The position numbers and the translations under genes are program-made. Positions 31,800 to 45,440 of a stretch of DNA of 64,000 nucleotides are shown one piece after another; within the stretch, counting starts at the first letter, position 1; each line of letters begins with the position of its first letter. The stretch is from Strix aluco (lineage: Eukaryota > Chordata > Aves > Strigiformes > Strigidae): contig NC_133971.1 in assembly GCF_031877795.1 (NCBI RefSeq), positions 47,006,892 to 47,070,891 on the forward strand, in the 5' to 3' direction. Under the pieces are notes generated by a model. It saw nothing but the letters and a program-made list of their open reading frames with translations. It was not told the origin of the DNA and did not search any database.

Positions 31800-34700
31800 A
31801 AGTAGTACAGACCATAAGGAAGTGTTATATTAAAGCATTTTTTTAATGATTATATAAATAGTTCCAAAGCAAAAATAATAACGCTGGGAAGGAAGGAAGG
31901 ATGTTAAGCAAAGACAAAAGATGCACTTTGAGAAGCTCCCTCACTATATAATTTCTTCTCTTTTATTTAAGTTTTTTGGTAAGCAAGAGTAAAGAATAAT
32001 AAGAATGGGTAAGTTTTGATGCCATCAGCATATCCCAAATCCCACTGATTTCAGCAGGACAAGTGCTATAATGAACACTATCAGGCACTCAGAGTACAAA
32101 GTTCCCATTTTTAAATCAAGTGCTTATCGTCCATCTTACCATTACTGAAAAATAGTCAAGATTTGCATGCTTTGATCAGATACTTTAGACAGAAGCAGTA
32201 AGAATAATTTTAATATAGATTTATGCCATGGCTAAAGATCACTCTTGAATTGGAGGGAAAATGATTCCTCAGCTAAAACCACATGACCTGAAGAAATAAC
32301 AGAATCATTATTACTTCTTTTTAACTTTGCCTAATCATGGTCAAAGGGTGATAACATTCACAGACTGAATTCAGAATAACCTGAGAACCTCTTTCAGGTT
32401 CAGCAAGAGAATTCAGTTTTTCCACAAAGCCTTTTTAGGCTTTGAACAATACAACATTCAAAGACACAATTTTCAGACTGTATCTTCCATGGAGTGTGCT
32501 CAACGGGTATATTCTGCAGTATTTTTTATAAAAGAGAGTTTTCCAGAAAGGGAAATGGTATGTTGATGTGTGGTAGGCACACATAGCATCCCCTGGATAC
32601 AATTTGAATTTGAGCTACAAAATACTTATCCCCATTAATTTCTGTTAAAATCTGCACATATGGACAGATACAGAATTCTGGAAATTAATCTGACAGCTAT
32701 GTAACATGTACCTTTGTATCCTAAGGATCAATAGGGGTTCAGTCAGAAGGAATAGATTCTGCATAAAATAGAGTATGATACTGGATTTATTAGATCTGGT
32801 TTACTGGAATTCACTGGAATTTTGAAACATATTTGCACTTGACAAATGACCAAGGTAGTTATCTGAGAAAAAATTAAATGCAGTCGCCTACTAGCTTGAA
32901 CAAGCATGTGGAAGTTACCATTTAAAAAACAAAAAAAATTTAAAAGTACTTAATTTTGGCTTATTCAATGGGAAGTTTACCCTGTACTGAAAACAGGCTC
33001 CTAAGTCTTTTACACCAAGATTGGTACAATTGTATCTGTTTAAAATCAAAGTGTGACTGTGGTCAGCAAAGTGGCTATATAAAAATGACACCCTCCAACA
33101 ACCTTACTCCTGGCCTGCATTAAGTCATAGCTGCTTTTCCTTCTATTTTTCTGTGATTAAAATATATTTTTTACCACTTTTAATTCCTTGTAGTTGTGTA
33201 GGATCAACACAGCTGTGGGAGAATGAGCTAGATACTCTTCCATTTATATAAGATAAGGAGATTTATTAGCTAACCTCTGATTCTTTAATCTTTATTATCT
33301 GTGATATGGTGTGATCAGAAAAAAATCAGCTTTACTTTCAGAACACAGGTTAGGTTTTCAGGACTGGCTGCATTGAAGACCCTCAAGAGAACAAATGCAA
33401 TACAGAAAATCTAAGAGACAATGAAAAACACAACCTCCATTATGCTATAGTTACAGCCACTTAAAAGCCATATTTTAAGCATTTTCCCATGTAAAGACTG
33501 TTGAAAAAAATCACTAGTGTTTAATACCTTGAGTGCTTGATTACTGGATTCATCTAAACAATATTTTTGATTAAATACACCCATAATATTTCATATATTC
33601 TTACAAATCTTGGAAACAATGACTTAAGAAGAATGGAATTAAGATTTAATTTTTCTAACTTTTAAGTTTTCACTTTCTAGATGAGGAAAGTCAGACCACT
33701 TACTGAAATATCCCAGATAATTTCAAAACATTCTGGAGAATAGATGTTAATTTTGAGAGGACCTGACTATATAAAACATTTAACATAATATAATCTACAA
33801 AGAGGAATGAACCAGTATTTTGGCAGTCTTTTCAAGAAACACAACAAATGCCAAACATAACCAAAAAAAAAAAAAAAGCCTGAGAATAATACCTATTAGT
33901 TGTCTATAAGATAAGAGTTGGTAAAAAAGGGCATTTGATTTATGAGGCAGGAATACCTGGAGCATCGATGAAGAATGCAAACGAGGAAACTGGGTGCAAT
34001 TCCTTTCTGGAACCAATGACTAGTGATTTAGCTTTACATGCCTTTGTTTTACATTTCAAGAAAAGCTGAGCAAAAGACCAGTGCTAATAGACACTGCGCT
34101 GCAAAGTGAAGTGATCTAACACCTGAATACCTACGCAGACCTGCCAGACTGTATTACATCTGGGCAAATGAATACCCAATTGACAGTGCTGTGCATGTAA
34201 AATGTCCTTGAAATGAACATTTTTGCAAACGTACAAGATTTGCACTGAGACAGATAGAGACTAAAAGAAAAAGGACCTAAATCTGTTTATATCTTGAAAA
34301 GTATGCACAAAATTATGTCATATAAATAGGTTGAGACAGGATGGCTGAAAAACCATGAGACTTCAGTAATGATACCCCTTTCTTCATGATACTATATGCT
34401 GATAGCTTGGTTTCTGTTCCCAGACTCTCCCCAATAATATAATAGGCAAACTTTCCTGTCTGCAACAAGTGTCTCTATCGAGATACTAGTTCTTACCGCG
34501 TCTTTGTAAAAAGCTTTCATACCTTCTGATGAAAAATGGTGCTATGTATTACATCTATTAATTTAATTACATTGAATAAACCTACACATTGGCCAGGAGA
34601 GTTGATTATTAACTGTCAAACCACTTCTCCTTGCCTGCTTTGTGCTATGGTATGTACAAGATACTCTTAAGTCTGTGTGCCCACGAGTATGTGTGTGAGA

Positions 34701-35165
34701 GAGAGGGACTGAAAGAAAAAGGCAGAATGACTTATGTGCATAATAGCTTTCAATGAAAACAAGAACTAAATCAATCTGGGTTGCCAAGAGACCTAATATT
34801 CTATTATGATCAAAATAATGCCAAAGGAAATAGGTCAAGCAGCAGCAGCAAAAAATTCATCATCGGTCAGGGTATGAAGATCAAAAATAAACTCTTAAGA
34901 ATATTGTTTCACAGTGCAGAGAACAGGGTCCAGCCTGAGAGGAAGCCAAGAGACCTTCTTTGAAAGATATGCCACATTTGCAATGTGTTACAATCACTAA
35001 AATTTAAAAAAAAAAAAAAAAAGATGATTGAATATTAGATGGCAACATGCTGGATCTTCTATTGGTTACAGATTTTTTTCTTAAAAACTGGACTGATAAT
35101 TGTTTTACTTTGTGGCATTATTGAGAAGTTCTCCACCATCAAAGAAAGATTAACAATGTGAGAAC
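31800..35165. other. Intergenic, AT-rich unique DNA
   Basis: No gene or confident repeat. A GGAAGGAAGGA word occurs near 31890 and a 15-A run near 33862. Confidence 0.6.
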
Positions 35166-35570
35166 CCAGAGGGATTAGAGAATCAAGAAAAACTGTAACT
35201 GTTTAGACCTAAGATTTGGCAAAACATAATAGTGCTCTGAGGTGTTGGAGCATAAAATGCCAAAAGTATTTGTAGCTTGAGAACTGTGACAGGCTCAAGA
35301 TTTGGAATTACAGAGTTGTTAGTGTTGGCAGCTTCGTTAGAGGGCAGCTGACTCACAATGATCTTAATTTTGTTCTCAAAGTGGGATGTGAACAGTTCAC
35401 AAAGTTCTGTTGATGGAGGAAGAGGCAGATTAGTCAGCTTCCCTGCAATAAAAGTTACAAGAGAGTAGGGCAGTCTGCCCATTCAGCAATTAAGTTGGAA
35501 TAATAAGCAGATCTGTCTTGTTTCAAAACATCTCTGTACACATTTATATGCTCCAAGTAAGTGTACATGC
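35165..35570 (-). mobile_element. Ancient LINE ORF2 remnant (L2/CR1-like), minus strand
   Basis: The minus frame reads YRDVLKQDRSAYYSNLIAEW upstream of 35482 and continues through SLVTFIAGKLTNLPLPPSTE and LFTSHFENKIKII. This is the linker between the endonuclease and reverse transcriptase seen in L2/L3/CR1-clade LINEs, where R-x(6)-YY, a short NxL segment and FFxxKI recur. The open frame runs to 35183. No RT catalytic region follows, so it is a fragment. The family is uncertain; the LINE origin is fairly sure. Confidence 0.65.
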
Positions 35571-35574
35571 AGTC

Positions 35575-37855
35575 AAGAAGTCCTCACACAGCCTTTAACT
35601 TGCAGCCCAGAACATTCACTTTTGAGTACATCTGCCAAAAGGAAGTCTACAGAAGTGGTATGCCCTTTAGGGCATTATGAGGGTGGTTCAGCTATTATAT
35701 ATTTAGGATAAAATCTGGAGCTTCCTGAAGCAATCAGTAGTATAACAGGAAGCTGCTTTTGTCTAGCAGACAACTATATTCAGTTGAAAATTAATAGAAA
35801 GGTAAGGTATCACAAACCTTATTTAAGTTTTACTCAGACTTTTCTTTTTTTTTAATTTGGCCAAGAATAAATGGTAGGAACAAGTAAAAATAATTAGTGA
35901 CAATTAGCACCTCCTTCACAATTTTTATCTACAAAGCCTCTTATCAATATTACTAAGATAGCACATGGCTCTCCTCCAGATGAAGAAACCAAGCCCTTGA
36001 AGAAAAGAGGTCTTGGTCCTACATGGAGTAAGTATGGGTTTAGACTTCATATATAAAACCATATTATTTTAGATCAATGAAACAAATGTCATGTGAAGAG
36101 CTAAGCATATGCACAGTATTTGGGGGGCTTTTATTATTTGTCCCAGGACACAAGCATAATTGTTACAAAACACAAGTAGGATACTGTAATCTCCTATTGC
36201 TACTGCCTCTGCCTTTTACAGCCAACCTCAAATAGAGATTGCACTGTCACATTTCATTCCCAGCAGCTGAAGGACAGATGACTTTATAAAGCACTGTCCA
36301 CACCTCTGGCACTTCTGAGGTGACAACCTATGTCAGAACAGCTTTATTCATATTGTTTTCCTTCTAGTGGGCTGTCTCAAAAGTTGCTTAACTGATGTTA
36401 GCAGTGTTAAACTTTAAAGATAAAAGGGATGAGAATTATGAACTACAAGGGAGAAATCAGACATGCTGTAAGAGTATCTGAAATTAGCTCAACAATAAGT
36501 GGTGTGTGTGTGTGTAATAACAAAAAAGTTAACCTGCCCTACAGAAGACATGAAGAGAAGGTTCATGCACTGTATGGGAAGCAGGCTAGTGCCTAGACAA
36601 GAAACATGAGCAGCAAAAAGTTAGTGCAATGCCTTATAATGATACCATTGCTCATAGTGTAGGACTGAGGCAGACTGACAACACAGTAAAATGGATCTGC
36701 TTTATATTCCATGGCTGCATCTTCTATGACATGTCTGTCCCAAACGGCTTGTGATCTCAACTGATCTTTCAGGAAGACCCACAAAGACAATTTGATTTAG
36801 ACTACAGAAAGCTTTGGAGGCATGTTCTGTAAAGGAATTCTGTGCTGTCAGAGAATACTGTAAAACCTGTAACTTTAACATTCACAGTGGTTTCAATTCT
36901 GTGCTTCAGCTATAGCCCTATTTCTATTATGGTACTGAAATAACCAGAAAGCTTAAACCTGGAAAATAGACAGCAATCTATATACATAAGACATACCAAA
37001 AATTGTTCCAACACAGTAACAGTGCCTGTCACAAGGGGCATGAGTCTGGGAGGCAAGATCCAAGAGTCATAGATATTCTTCAGCTATCCCTGCTTGTTGA
37101 TATTAAGTATGTGGTGTGAACATGTCATAATAATTCACAATGAACTAGTGACAATCATCTAGAAAGGATGGAGCACAAAGACCACAGCTTCATCTAAAAG
37201 CCTGAGGAAAACCATGCAGTGGTCTTATCAAATTGCAACTGGTAGTAGCCACAATACTGCAGCATTCAGACTGTTTATTTTAAGAATTTCACAGTGGAAA
37301 GTCATTCAGTGGAAAGTGGTCCAGAAATGAATCGATCTCCTTTGCCTGTGCCCTTAAAGTTGATGAATAGAGCCTTTGGTAAAGCTACTTAAAGTCCTAT
37401 TCGTGGCAGCTAGATCATGGAGTACGTTGTTGTTCTTGGAGCTAACTCTGAGAATGGGATATTTAAGATTTGGGGGTTTAACTACATATTGCAAAATCTT
37501 TCCTAAATTGCCTCCACATTCATAGAAGTTTTGCCTTGTTTCTCTTATGCTTTTTTCATATTAATTACTAGCAGAGAATTCTTCAGTTACTTCGCATGAT
37601 GAAGAAGAGGATAACGTTGCTGTTTGTTCTATTTTAGGAAACTGAGCAATTTGCTTCACCCTCAATGGCTTTAGTGTTTATTTTTTTAAGATTAAAGACA
37701 GAGTGCATATGGCAGTAATTCTGGTATTTTTTCTTGTGGATGAATCATACAGAACAGTTGGTCATATTGGGAAATCATATTACTGTGTATTTTATCATCA
37801 GAAAGGGTCATAAGCAGTAAGTGATAGAAGTTCAGACTCTCAGTAAAAATAGGTT
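35575..37855. other. Intergenic, AT-rich unique DNA
   Basis: No gene recognised. A short (GT)7 repeat is at 36502-36515. Confidence 0.6.
36502..36515. repeat. (GT)7 microsatellite
   Basis: Seven GT units in the plus strand. Confidence 0.9.
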
Positions 37856-37857
37856 AA

Positions 37858-38350
37858 TAGAATCATGGAACATGTGAGACTGAAAGAGACAGCTGGAGGT
37901 CATCTGGTTCAACTCCCTGCTCAAGCAGGCCAGTTGCCTAGGACCCTGGCCAGGCAGCTTTTGAATATCTCATATGAGGGAGACTCCACCACCTTTCTGG
38001 GCAACCTTTGCCAGCACTCGGTCGCCCTCACAGTGACAAAGTGTTTCCTGATGTTCAGAGGGAACCTCCCGTGTTTCAATGTGTGCCCATTGCCTCTGGT
38101 CCTCTCACTAGGCACCACTAAAAAAATGCAGGCTCCATCCTCCTTGTACTCTCTCTTCAGGTATTTATATACATTGATGAAGACTTCCCTGAGCCTTCTC
38201 TTCTCCAGGATGAACAGTCCCAGCTCTTTCAACCTTTCTTCATAGGATAGGTGCTCAAGTCCCTTCCTCATCCTCATGGCCCCTTGCTGGACTCTCTAGT
38301 ATGTCCATGTCTCTTGTACTGGGGAGTCCTGAACTGGGGTCCTATCATCC
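37858..38350 (-). mobile_element. CR1 LINE 3' fragment, minus strand
   Basis: The minus strand encodes KGLEHLSYEERLKELGLFIL, then EKRRLREVFINVYKYLK and a terminal WQRLPRKVVESPSYEIFKSC, the CR1 ORF2 C-terminus. The tail at 37858 begins AATAGAATCATGGAA on the plus strand. The frame is open for about 118 codons but more diverged than the copy at 30.8 kb, so it belongs to a different CR1 subfamily. Confidence 0.92.
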
Positions 38351-38354
38351 AATC

Positions 38355-40570
38355 CAGCACTAAAACTGCATTAAATAAAAAGTTTTAAAATTAAAATTAT
38401 GGCAAATAGTACCTGGTTTTCCTGATTTGGTATGTTAATTAATAATAGAAAATAATAATAAAACTTTCAGTGATGCTACAGGGTGATGCTATGGTGATGC
38501 TTAGTCAATTGCCTTTGCAGTGCTTTGGAAAGAAAAACACAAAAGCATTTACGTATCTGTTGAGTGGATAGGAAATAGGTACAGAAGGATCCAATAGACT
38601 ATGAGATCCTAGAATTTGGTCTGTCCTAGATAGCTATCTGCTATTTTTCAGGGTGCATCTACATGTTCTGTTTAATCTTATGTAACAGCAGGCATCTCTC
38701 TCTATCCCATTTTTCCACTCTCTGTCTTTCCTTCCCCAGTGTAAAACTGCATCTATTAATTATGAAGCTTTAGAGTGAGCTGTTCTGGTTCACCGATCCA
38801 CCAGATAACTAATCTACAAAAAAGAAGACTATGTTCTCTATCAGATCAGCAGGTTTATCTGGCTCACTGCATAGTTGTATGATTATTTCACATGACATAA
38901 AGGACTGGATAGAGTTTGCCATTTGCGATTCATGGGAAGAGAGAAGAATGAGATCACATCTTTTTGGCAACAGCCCACAATTAAGTCAGATTAGGTGCAA
39001 CATCAAAGGGCATCCTCACAGTGCAATAAATAGTTTCTGAATCTGGCTTGTCCTGTTGCACCCATAAGGACTCCCATCAGTTTGGTTTTTTTGTATCACA
39101 TCACAGGCCCTGCCTCCCCACAGTCAGACTTCTTGCTGATAGTAGCATCTCATGGGCTATCTGCTAGGTCCTGTACCATCTCTAGTTTTTACACACGATC
39201 AGTTCCCCTTTTCAATGAATGGGGAAAAGGCCTTGAAGAAAAGCAGATTAAGGAGTGTAGACTATGAAACAATGAAAAATAATGTGTAGCTCCATTTACA
39301 GAGAAAGAGGGTAATCTTCTCATCAGTGTTATTAATTGCCTAATCCTCAGTAACATACAGTAACATGCAGAGGCCTAATGTAAAATGGGGAGCTAGTATT
39401 ATCATTAGTGAGTAGTCAGACTTATCACCTTTTCTTCTCCAATTCTATCTACTGTAGAAATCTTTTGTTGAAAAGTTTTCTGAGTAATTATGAGTAAACA
39501 CAAAAGGTCTTGATCCAATGCCCCTCCCCCTGAAATTCGATAGGAAATCCTTCTTTGATGTCCTTTGAATGTAATGTTATAATAACAGCCTCACAACTGC
39601 AGATACGTTAAAGCTACATGTTGGACTGATAAAACCATGAGAACTTTTGGGAACTCTCATCTTGCTGAATAATCATGGTTCTTGGCCCCTAGACATTACA
39701 TTCAGAAAGGGAAAAAGAGGTCTCTCAGACAACTGTTCTGCCATACTGGAGAAGAGCAAGGTAGCTCTGTTATTAGCTTTTAGGTGTCTCTTGACTGGCA
39801 ACTTCGGAAACATCTGCTTCCGTCCTTCTACAGAAAAAAATCCTTTGGTCTCCAAAGAGTATTCCCATCTAATCAAAGTGATTTCTCCCTATTTCTCCAC
39901 ATTTTTCTCAAAATCCAATATTGCTACTCCTATTTCCTATGTGGTTGAACCAAGGCAGGAAAATGCAATTAAATAAAAATTAAAATAATGGAAATATGCA
40001 ATCTATAACTACATTCACAAAAAAGGTTATGCTTACATGATTCATACCAATAATTCTTGAAAATAAAAGCCATATTCATCCTTGAAACTTTATTTTAACC
40101 TCTTTCTTTCTAAAACAAAGTACCTCAGCTGTATCCTATCAACTAGAATTTGAGTAAAGACTGATTTTTATGTCATTCCTTCTGATCCTTACTCCTTTCA
40201 GAGTCAATGGTAGTAGTCACTAGGGCTATATGTTGTCACTGGGAAACTTTAATAACACTTTTCCTTTGCCTTCAAGTGAAAAAGGAAACAGAAGGCAGGA
40301 CTAAAAATATGTACTTCTGAGTGTAATTTGACCTTGTTCTTATTACTTTCTTCAGTCTATCTTTTTCTTTTTGCACTGCTGGGATTTCTTGGGGGGGAAA
40401 AAGCATACAAAATAAACATGAACTGCTTGCCTTTTCACTGATTTTTCTCTCCATAATTATACCCTATAAACTACAGTAAGTCTGTTCTCCAAGTCCTATT
40501 GAATATACCACGCTGATCAGGAGGTGGGCTAAAAGTGATGCGTAGTCTCTTAAGCACACAAGCTTTGATG
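38355..40570. other. Intergenic, AT-rich unique DNA
   Basis: No gene or recognised repeat; one 109-codon plus-strand frame (39647-39976) shows no family resemblance. Confidence 0.6.
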
Positions 40571-40572
40571 TC

Positions 40573-40862
40573 ATAGAATCATAGAATGGTTTGGGTTGGA
40601 AGGGACCTTAAAGATCGTCTAGTTCCAACCTCCCTGCCATGGGCAGGGACACTTTCCACTAGACCAGGCTGCTCAAAGCCCCATCCAGTCTGGCCTCGAA
40701 CACTTCCAGAGAGGGGGCATCCAAAATTATCTGGGCAACCCGTTCCAGTGCCTCACTACCCACACAGTGAAAAACTTTTTCCTTACATCTAATCTAAACC
40801 TACTCTCTTTCAGTTTAAAGCCATTACTGGTTGTCCTACATGCCCTTGTAAAAAGTTGTAGT
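40573..40862 (-). mobile_element. CR1 LINE 3' end, minus strand
   Basis: The plus strand shows the bird CR1 signature CATAGAATCATAGAATGGTT, followed by GGTTGGAAGGGACCTTAAAG and ...CTGCCATGGGCAGGGACAC. The body continues with the antisense of the ORF2 end and stops near 40862. The frame is interrupted; it is a dead 5'-truncated copy. Confidence 0.95.
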
Positions 40863-40864
40863 TG

Positions 40865-43800
40865 AATATAGTCTTTCCTGGTGTTGTGGTGATAGTAGTC
40901 TGAACTAGGTCGTCATGCAGCTCTTGACACTAGACTCCTGATTTAAGGCCTCCTGAAGTCAGCGGTAGCTTTGATGACACCTGAAGTCCATAGAGGCTTT
41001 CACCACTTCTGTTAGCCCGCTCACTCCTATGTGCATTTTCTGGCTACTTTTTTTAGACAATTTCTTTTAGTTTCTTTCAGCACTTTCCAGGCTGGTACGT
41101 AAAATTCTGAGGCTGTTCTGAAAGCCAAATCGTCAAAATACCAAACTTTCTTTTCAGCTGCTGATATTTTTATGAGAGAAATGGAATGGCCACTGCCTCT
41201 TCTGAGCTTTTATGAGTAGTTGGGTCTGGGTCAGAGATGGCTGTGACAGTGTGAAAAGCCTTTTTTCCTACTCCTCAGTCACAGAGCCCTCTTACATGGA
41301 TTACACTCATTTCTTCAGCTCCAGGACTGGCAGCTGCCAACAACTAGGGTCTGCTACCCTTTAAAGTTTGTAGAGATAATGTTCCTAATAAAACAGAAAA
41401 CAGCTCATGATCTATAGCTACCTATAACCATATATGCTCATTTCTCTGTTCCCTGAGAAGGGAGTTGTAGCCACATTCTTTGGAAAGACACTGGAGTATC
41501 TAAAAGACCTCTTCTTCCCTCCCCAACCCAATTCTGAAAAACACTTCCTTGGGAAGCTCAGAGTTCTGTTAAAAAGCAATCCTATTATTCTGAAATACGA
41601 TGCCTTCCAAACACATCTCTTATTCAGAAAACAAAATACAGATAATTTGCAACTGGTTAGTGGACTACAATTTTAGAATCAATCAAGTAATTTAATTAAT
41701 TTCCATTATTTATCCAGAATCCTGAGCATGTGCTCAGTCTTATAGCCATCACCTGCATGATATAACTGACAGCACATGATATTACTGACAGCAGCTGGGA
41801 TTACTCATGCCAGAAGCTTGCTTTTTTTTTTTCTTTCCCCCAAACCACCAATTTAGCTTCTTTAGCTTTGAATGCCTGAGAAAATCCTTTGAAAATATAC
41901 TCTCTATTAAATTTGCTTGTTTTGCTGACATTACTGCTAGGTAGATACAGAAAGGCCACATTAGTAGGTAAGCACAGGCTTAGGAAAGGACAACTGCTTT
42001 CTACCTCATGCAACTCACACAGCCAATTCATGACCTTGAAGATGATCCTGTTGGAAAAGTGGATGCAAAGCTGCTTAGAAGCTCAGTGACTGATGGGCTC
42101 CTAACAGCCTCAGCCAGCCAGCCAGCTTCAACTGAAGCAACTGAGATTTGTTAAGGATCTCAACAAAATTCACTGTTCGCTTTATTAGGTCCTTGCCTGG
42201 CAGGGACAGACAAAGTTTCCAGGCAAGCTAAATGTTAAACAATGCATTTGTAGATACTGATGCTACCTGGTTATCCAGTTTCAGACAGCATGCCAAGGCT
42301 TCATAGAGTGATGCAGAAATCTGTATACTGCTGGAAACAGTATCTCAGAGAGGTAGTCAAAGCATCATCTCACAGCACTATTTTGACCTTACTGTGATTC
42401 AGGATGAGCTAGCTGCACTTGATTTTTTGTCAGCATCCTGATGTCTTAATAGCAAAGGCGATAGCATCCACTCGAAGATAGAGAAACAGTTGTCATTGTA
42501 CTGCTGGAAGCTGCTCCAGTGAAGACTCGTCACTTACTCTCCCAATGGTAACTTATGAAAAATACAGATGGGGCCTGCAACTGAGCCACTGATCTCTGTG
42601 TAGAGATCATCTCAGCTTGCCACAGTATGAACTTGTGCCTATCTTCTTAGCTGCCCCTCACAGATGACCTGCCCCCGTTCCAGCTTTCACAGAGGAGTTC
42701 TTTCTAACGAATTGATCTGAAAGCCACGGTCATCTTATTTTCCTCTAGAAATCAAGACTGGGACACCTTACAATTTTGCTCATTCAGGTCATGGCTCAAA
42801 TACGACTTGTGATAATATCTGTAGTCATGCAGACCTATTCTATGTCTGAATGAAAGCGCATGAATCATGCCTCTATCTTTGAATTGGTAAGAGGTTCAGA
42901 CACAACTATGGATAAGTTTCATTTAATCAGATCATAGCTTGGAAACATCTCTTCTACCACTCATACCTTCTGGCAGAAAAGGCTGCATGTGGATACTCTT
43001 AGTCTCACTAGAAAAATGTCCTTAGCTAAGTTGTGATCCTTACAGGCTGCCAAAAGTACAAATCCTACACTACTAAATGTAAAAATCCTATTCAGACAGA
43101 AAATGCAATTAATGGGGAAGCATCACAGACAGAAGACAGAGAGAAGAGAAGGTCAGCCAACAAGGACACCCCTGCTGGAAGGCTTCACCATCACGCTGTT
43201 CACGTGCTCTTGAGAATCCTGCTTTGACAGATGCAAACACCACTTTGTAAGAACTGAGTTTACATTGATGCTAAAGAGGCAGAAAAAGAGATCCAAGTTC
43301 TAATTTACATTTCAAACACTCATTTTGCTTTTCTAAATTGTTTGAATCTAATTTCCTAATGACATTATAATTTATGAACCATGTCATTAAAAGACAACAC
43401 TTTAGCTGTGGATGACATTGTTTATTCTCTAGGGAAACATTTGCTGCATTAGACATAATATACATAGTCAACGTGTCTACGAAATAAGTACCAATTTTGT
43501 CTTCACGTTCAAGAAGATTTATTGATTCAAATTTACAGATTGGTGTCCTAAGCGTGAAAACAGTAGTTTGCATGTCACTTGATATATCAGTCTGCTTTTA
43601 TAGCAACATATGAGCACAACAGTTGTGAATAAACTCAGAATTTACAACACCACTGAGGTCTTCTACGAAAGAATACATATAAAACTGTCACTTCCCTGGC
43701 TACGCTGTCTGAAGTTAGAGAATTTTGACACAGAACATTGCTAAATCTAAGAAAGTGCTCACTTTCCTGTCAACTGGGAGAGAGACAAGGCATAGCCCCA

Positions 43801-44705
43801 AAACGAAAAAAGCTTTCCTGGAACTGAATTTTAAGTATTCACTGTAATCCCTCGCCTTCAGCAGCAGCCACAACTGGCAATCTTAGAGGTGACTTTTTTC
43901 TCACTTGTCAGGTTGATGGAAGGAAAGATGTGAAGGAAGAGATCTGTAAAAAGTGAGTTCCCTAGAAGCCTGCGGTGCCAAAGAAATCACAAGAATGCTA
44001 ATGTTTAAAGAAGCCTGAACATTTTGGAACAGAGCAGTACATGGACTTTATCAATCTGATGTTTTAATGAGGAGAAAAATGCCACCAGTATTTTGCCAAG
44101 CCAAAGTTTCTCAATTTCTAAGAATACCATTGACATATCCCTAGATACAATCAGAGAAACATCTGCTCTGTTTCTACTCTGCCACTGCTTCTGCTAGAAA
44201 CCAGGGCTGTATTTTAAGATATGTAAAAACTGGCATAAAAATAAATCATCTTCCAGGTATCATTTGTGAGATTTGATTTAAATCCACCAAAGTCTATTTT
44301 GAACTGAAAAACAACAATCAATGTAGGGCTCTTGGGCCTCTGATGAAGATTATCTAGAATTTAATGGATTAAATAATATAAACGGGATTCTGTAATTTGT
44401 TTCACCATTCAAATCATTACTTTGTCAAACAAAACTCTGTGAAATGTGCCACTAAAAACATTATGTAATTAAGGTATGCTTCCAGACATTGAGAAAATAC
44501 GGCATCCAGCAAAGTATAAGCAATCTAAAGACTGAAGAAATAACAAAACTTTCAATGGTGTTACAATTACACTAAGCATTTCAGCATATAAAACACAATG
44601 TGAAGTCATATTTCTGAAAGCATTTCCCAGTAAAATGATATTAACACATCTGATCCTGGAGCTCTTTATCCCAGGTTCCTTTGCTCACAGTCACAAACTT
44701 CATTC
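40865..44705. other. Intergenic, AT-rich unique DNA
   Basis: No gene recognised. A short CAGCCAGCCAGCCAGC repeat is at about 42111-42126. Remaining sequence looks unique. Confidence 0.6.
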
Positions 44706-44708
44706 CTT

Positions 44709-44825
44709 TTCATAGAATCACAGAATGGTTTGGATTGGAAGGGACCTTTAAAGGTCATCTAGTCCAACCCCCTGCCATGAGTAGGGCCATCTTCAACTAG
44801 ATCAGATTGCTCAGAGACCTGCTCT
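44709..44825 (-). mobile_element. CR1 LINE 3' terminal fragment, minus strand
   Basis: The plus strand shows TTTCATAGAATCACAGAATG, then GGATTGGAAGGGACCTTTAA and the CATCTAGTCCAACCCCCTGC word. Only about 115 bp remain. Confidence 0.95.
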
Positions 44826-44829
44826 GTTT

Positions 44830-45412
44830 ATTCAAACCAATTTAAATTTCTCAGACTGTTTCTACTTTTTCTGACATGTTACAGTGCTTCATATCAACGG
44901 GTGATAAAGCAAAAAAACCAGTAAAATATTTAATGGAATTGTACTAAGAACAAACACTTACAGTTAAGGCTTAGCAGTCTTGCCTCACAGGAAATACAGA
45001 GAACACGAATGGCAAGTGGAAAACATGTCATCAGCATCAGTTTCTGATGAATTAAATATTGAGAAGTGACAGCAGTATGAACCAATTGTCATTCCAGACA
45101 ATTGCATTTCTATGCATTATGTATAGTCTATGTATTTTGTTAGAAGTTCTTGTTTTAAAATGCTTTGTGTAGTCTTCAGGGCTTAGGGGGGTTGCTGACA
45201 CTTCTAAAAAATCTTTAAAATGCTATTCTTCTCCACTAACTTAACCCTGTAAAGTCTAAAAGCAATACTGAAAAGTTCCCCAGTGCTGAAATCTCCTTTC
45301 CTAAAGTGAATGTGTTTAAAATCCTCAGCTTTTCATGTTAGGCTTCTTGATTCCTCTTTTGATAACGGGAATTCAGTGCTGGGATCCTTCAGGCACCTCT
45401 GAACACCTGACT
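44830..45412. other. Intergenic, AT-rich unique DNA
   Basis: No gene or repeat recognised between the CR1 fragment and the LTR. Confidence 0.5.
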
Positions 45413-45440
45413 TGTAAATATAAAGGTGTAAATATAAAGG
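45413..45440. repeat. Perfect 14-bp tandem duplication next to the LTR
   Basis: TGTAAATATAAAGG occurs twice in direct succession, ending where LTR similarity begins. Confidence 0.9.

Noticed and set aside
31027-31801. Several 60-87-codon frames on both strands
   Set aside because: Shadows of the CR1 ORF2 fragment.
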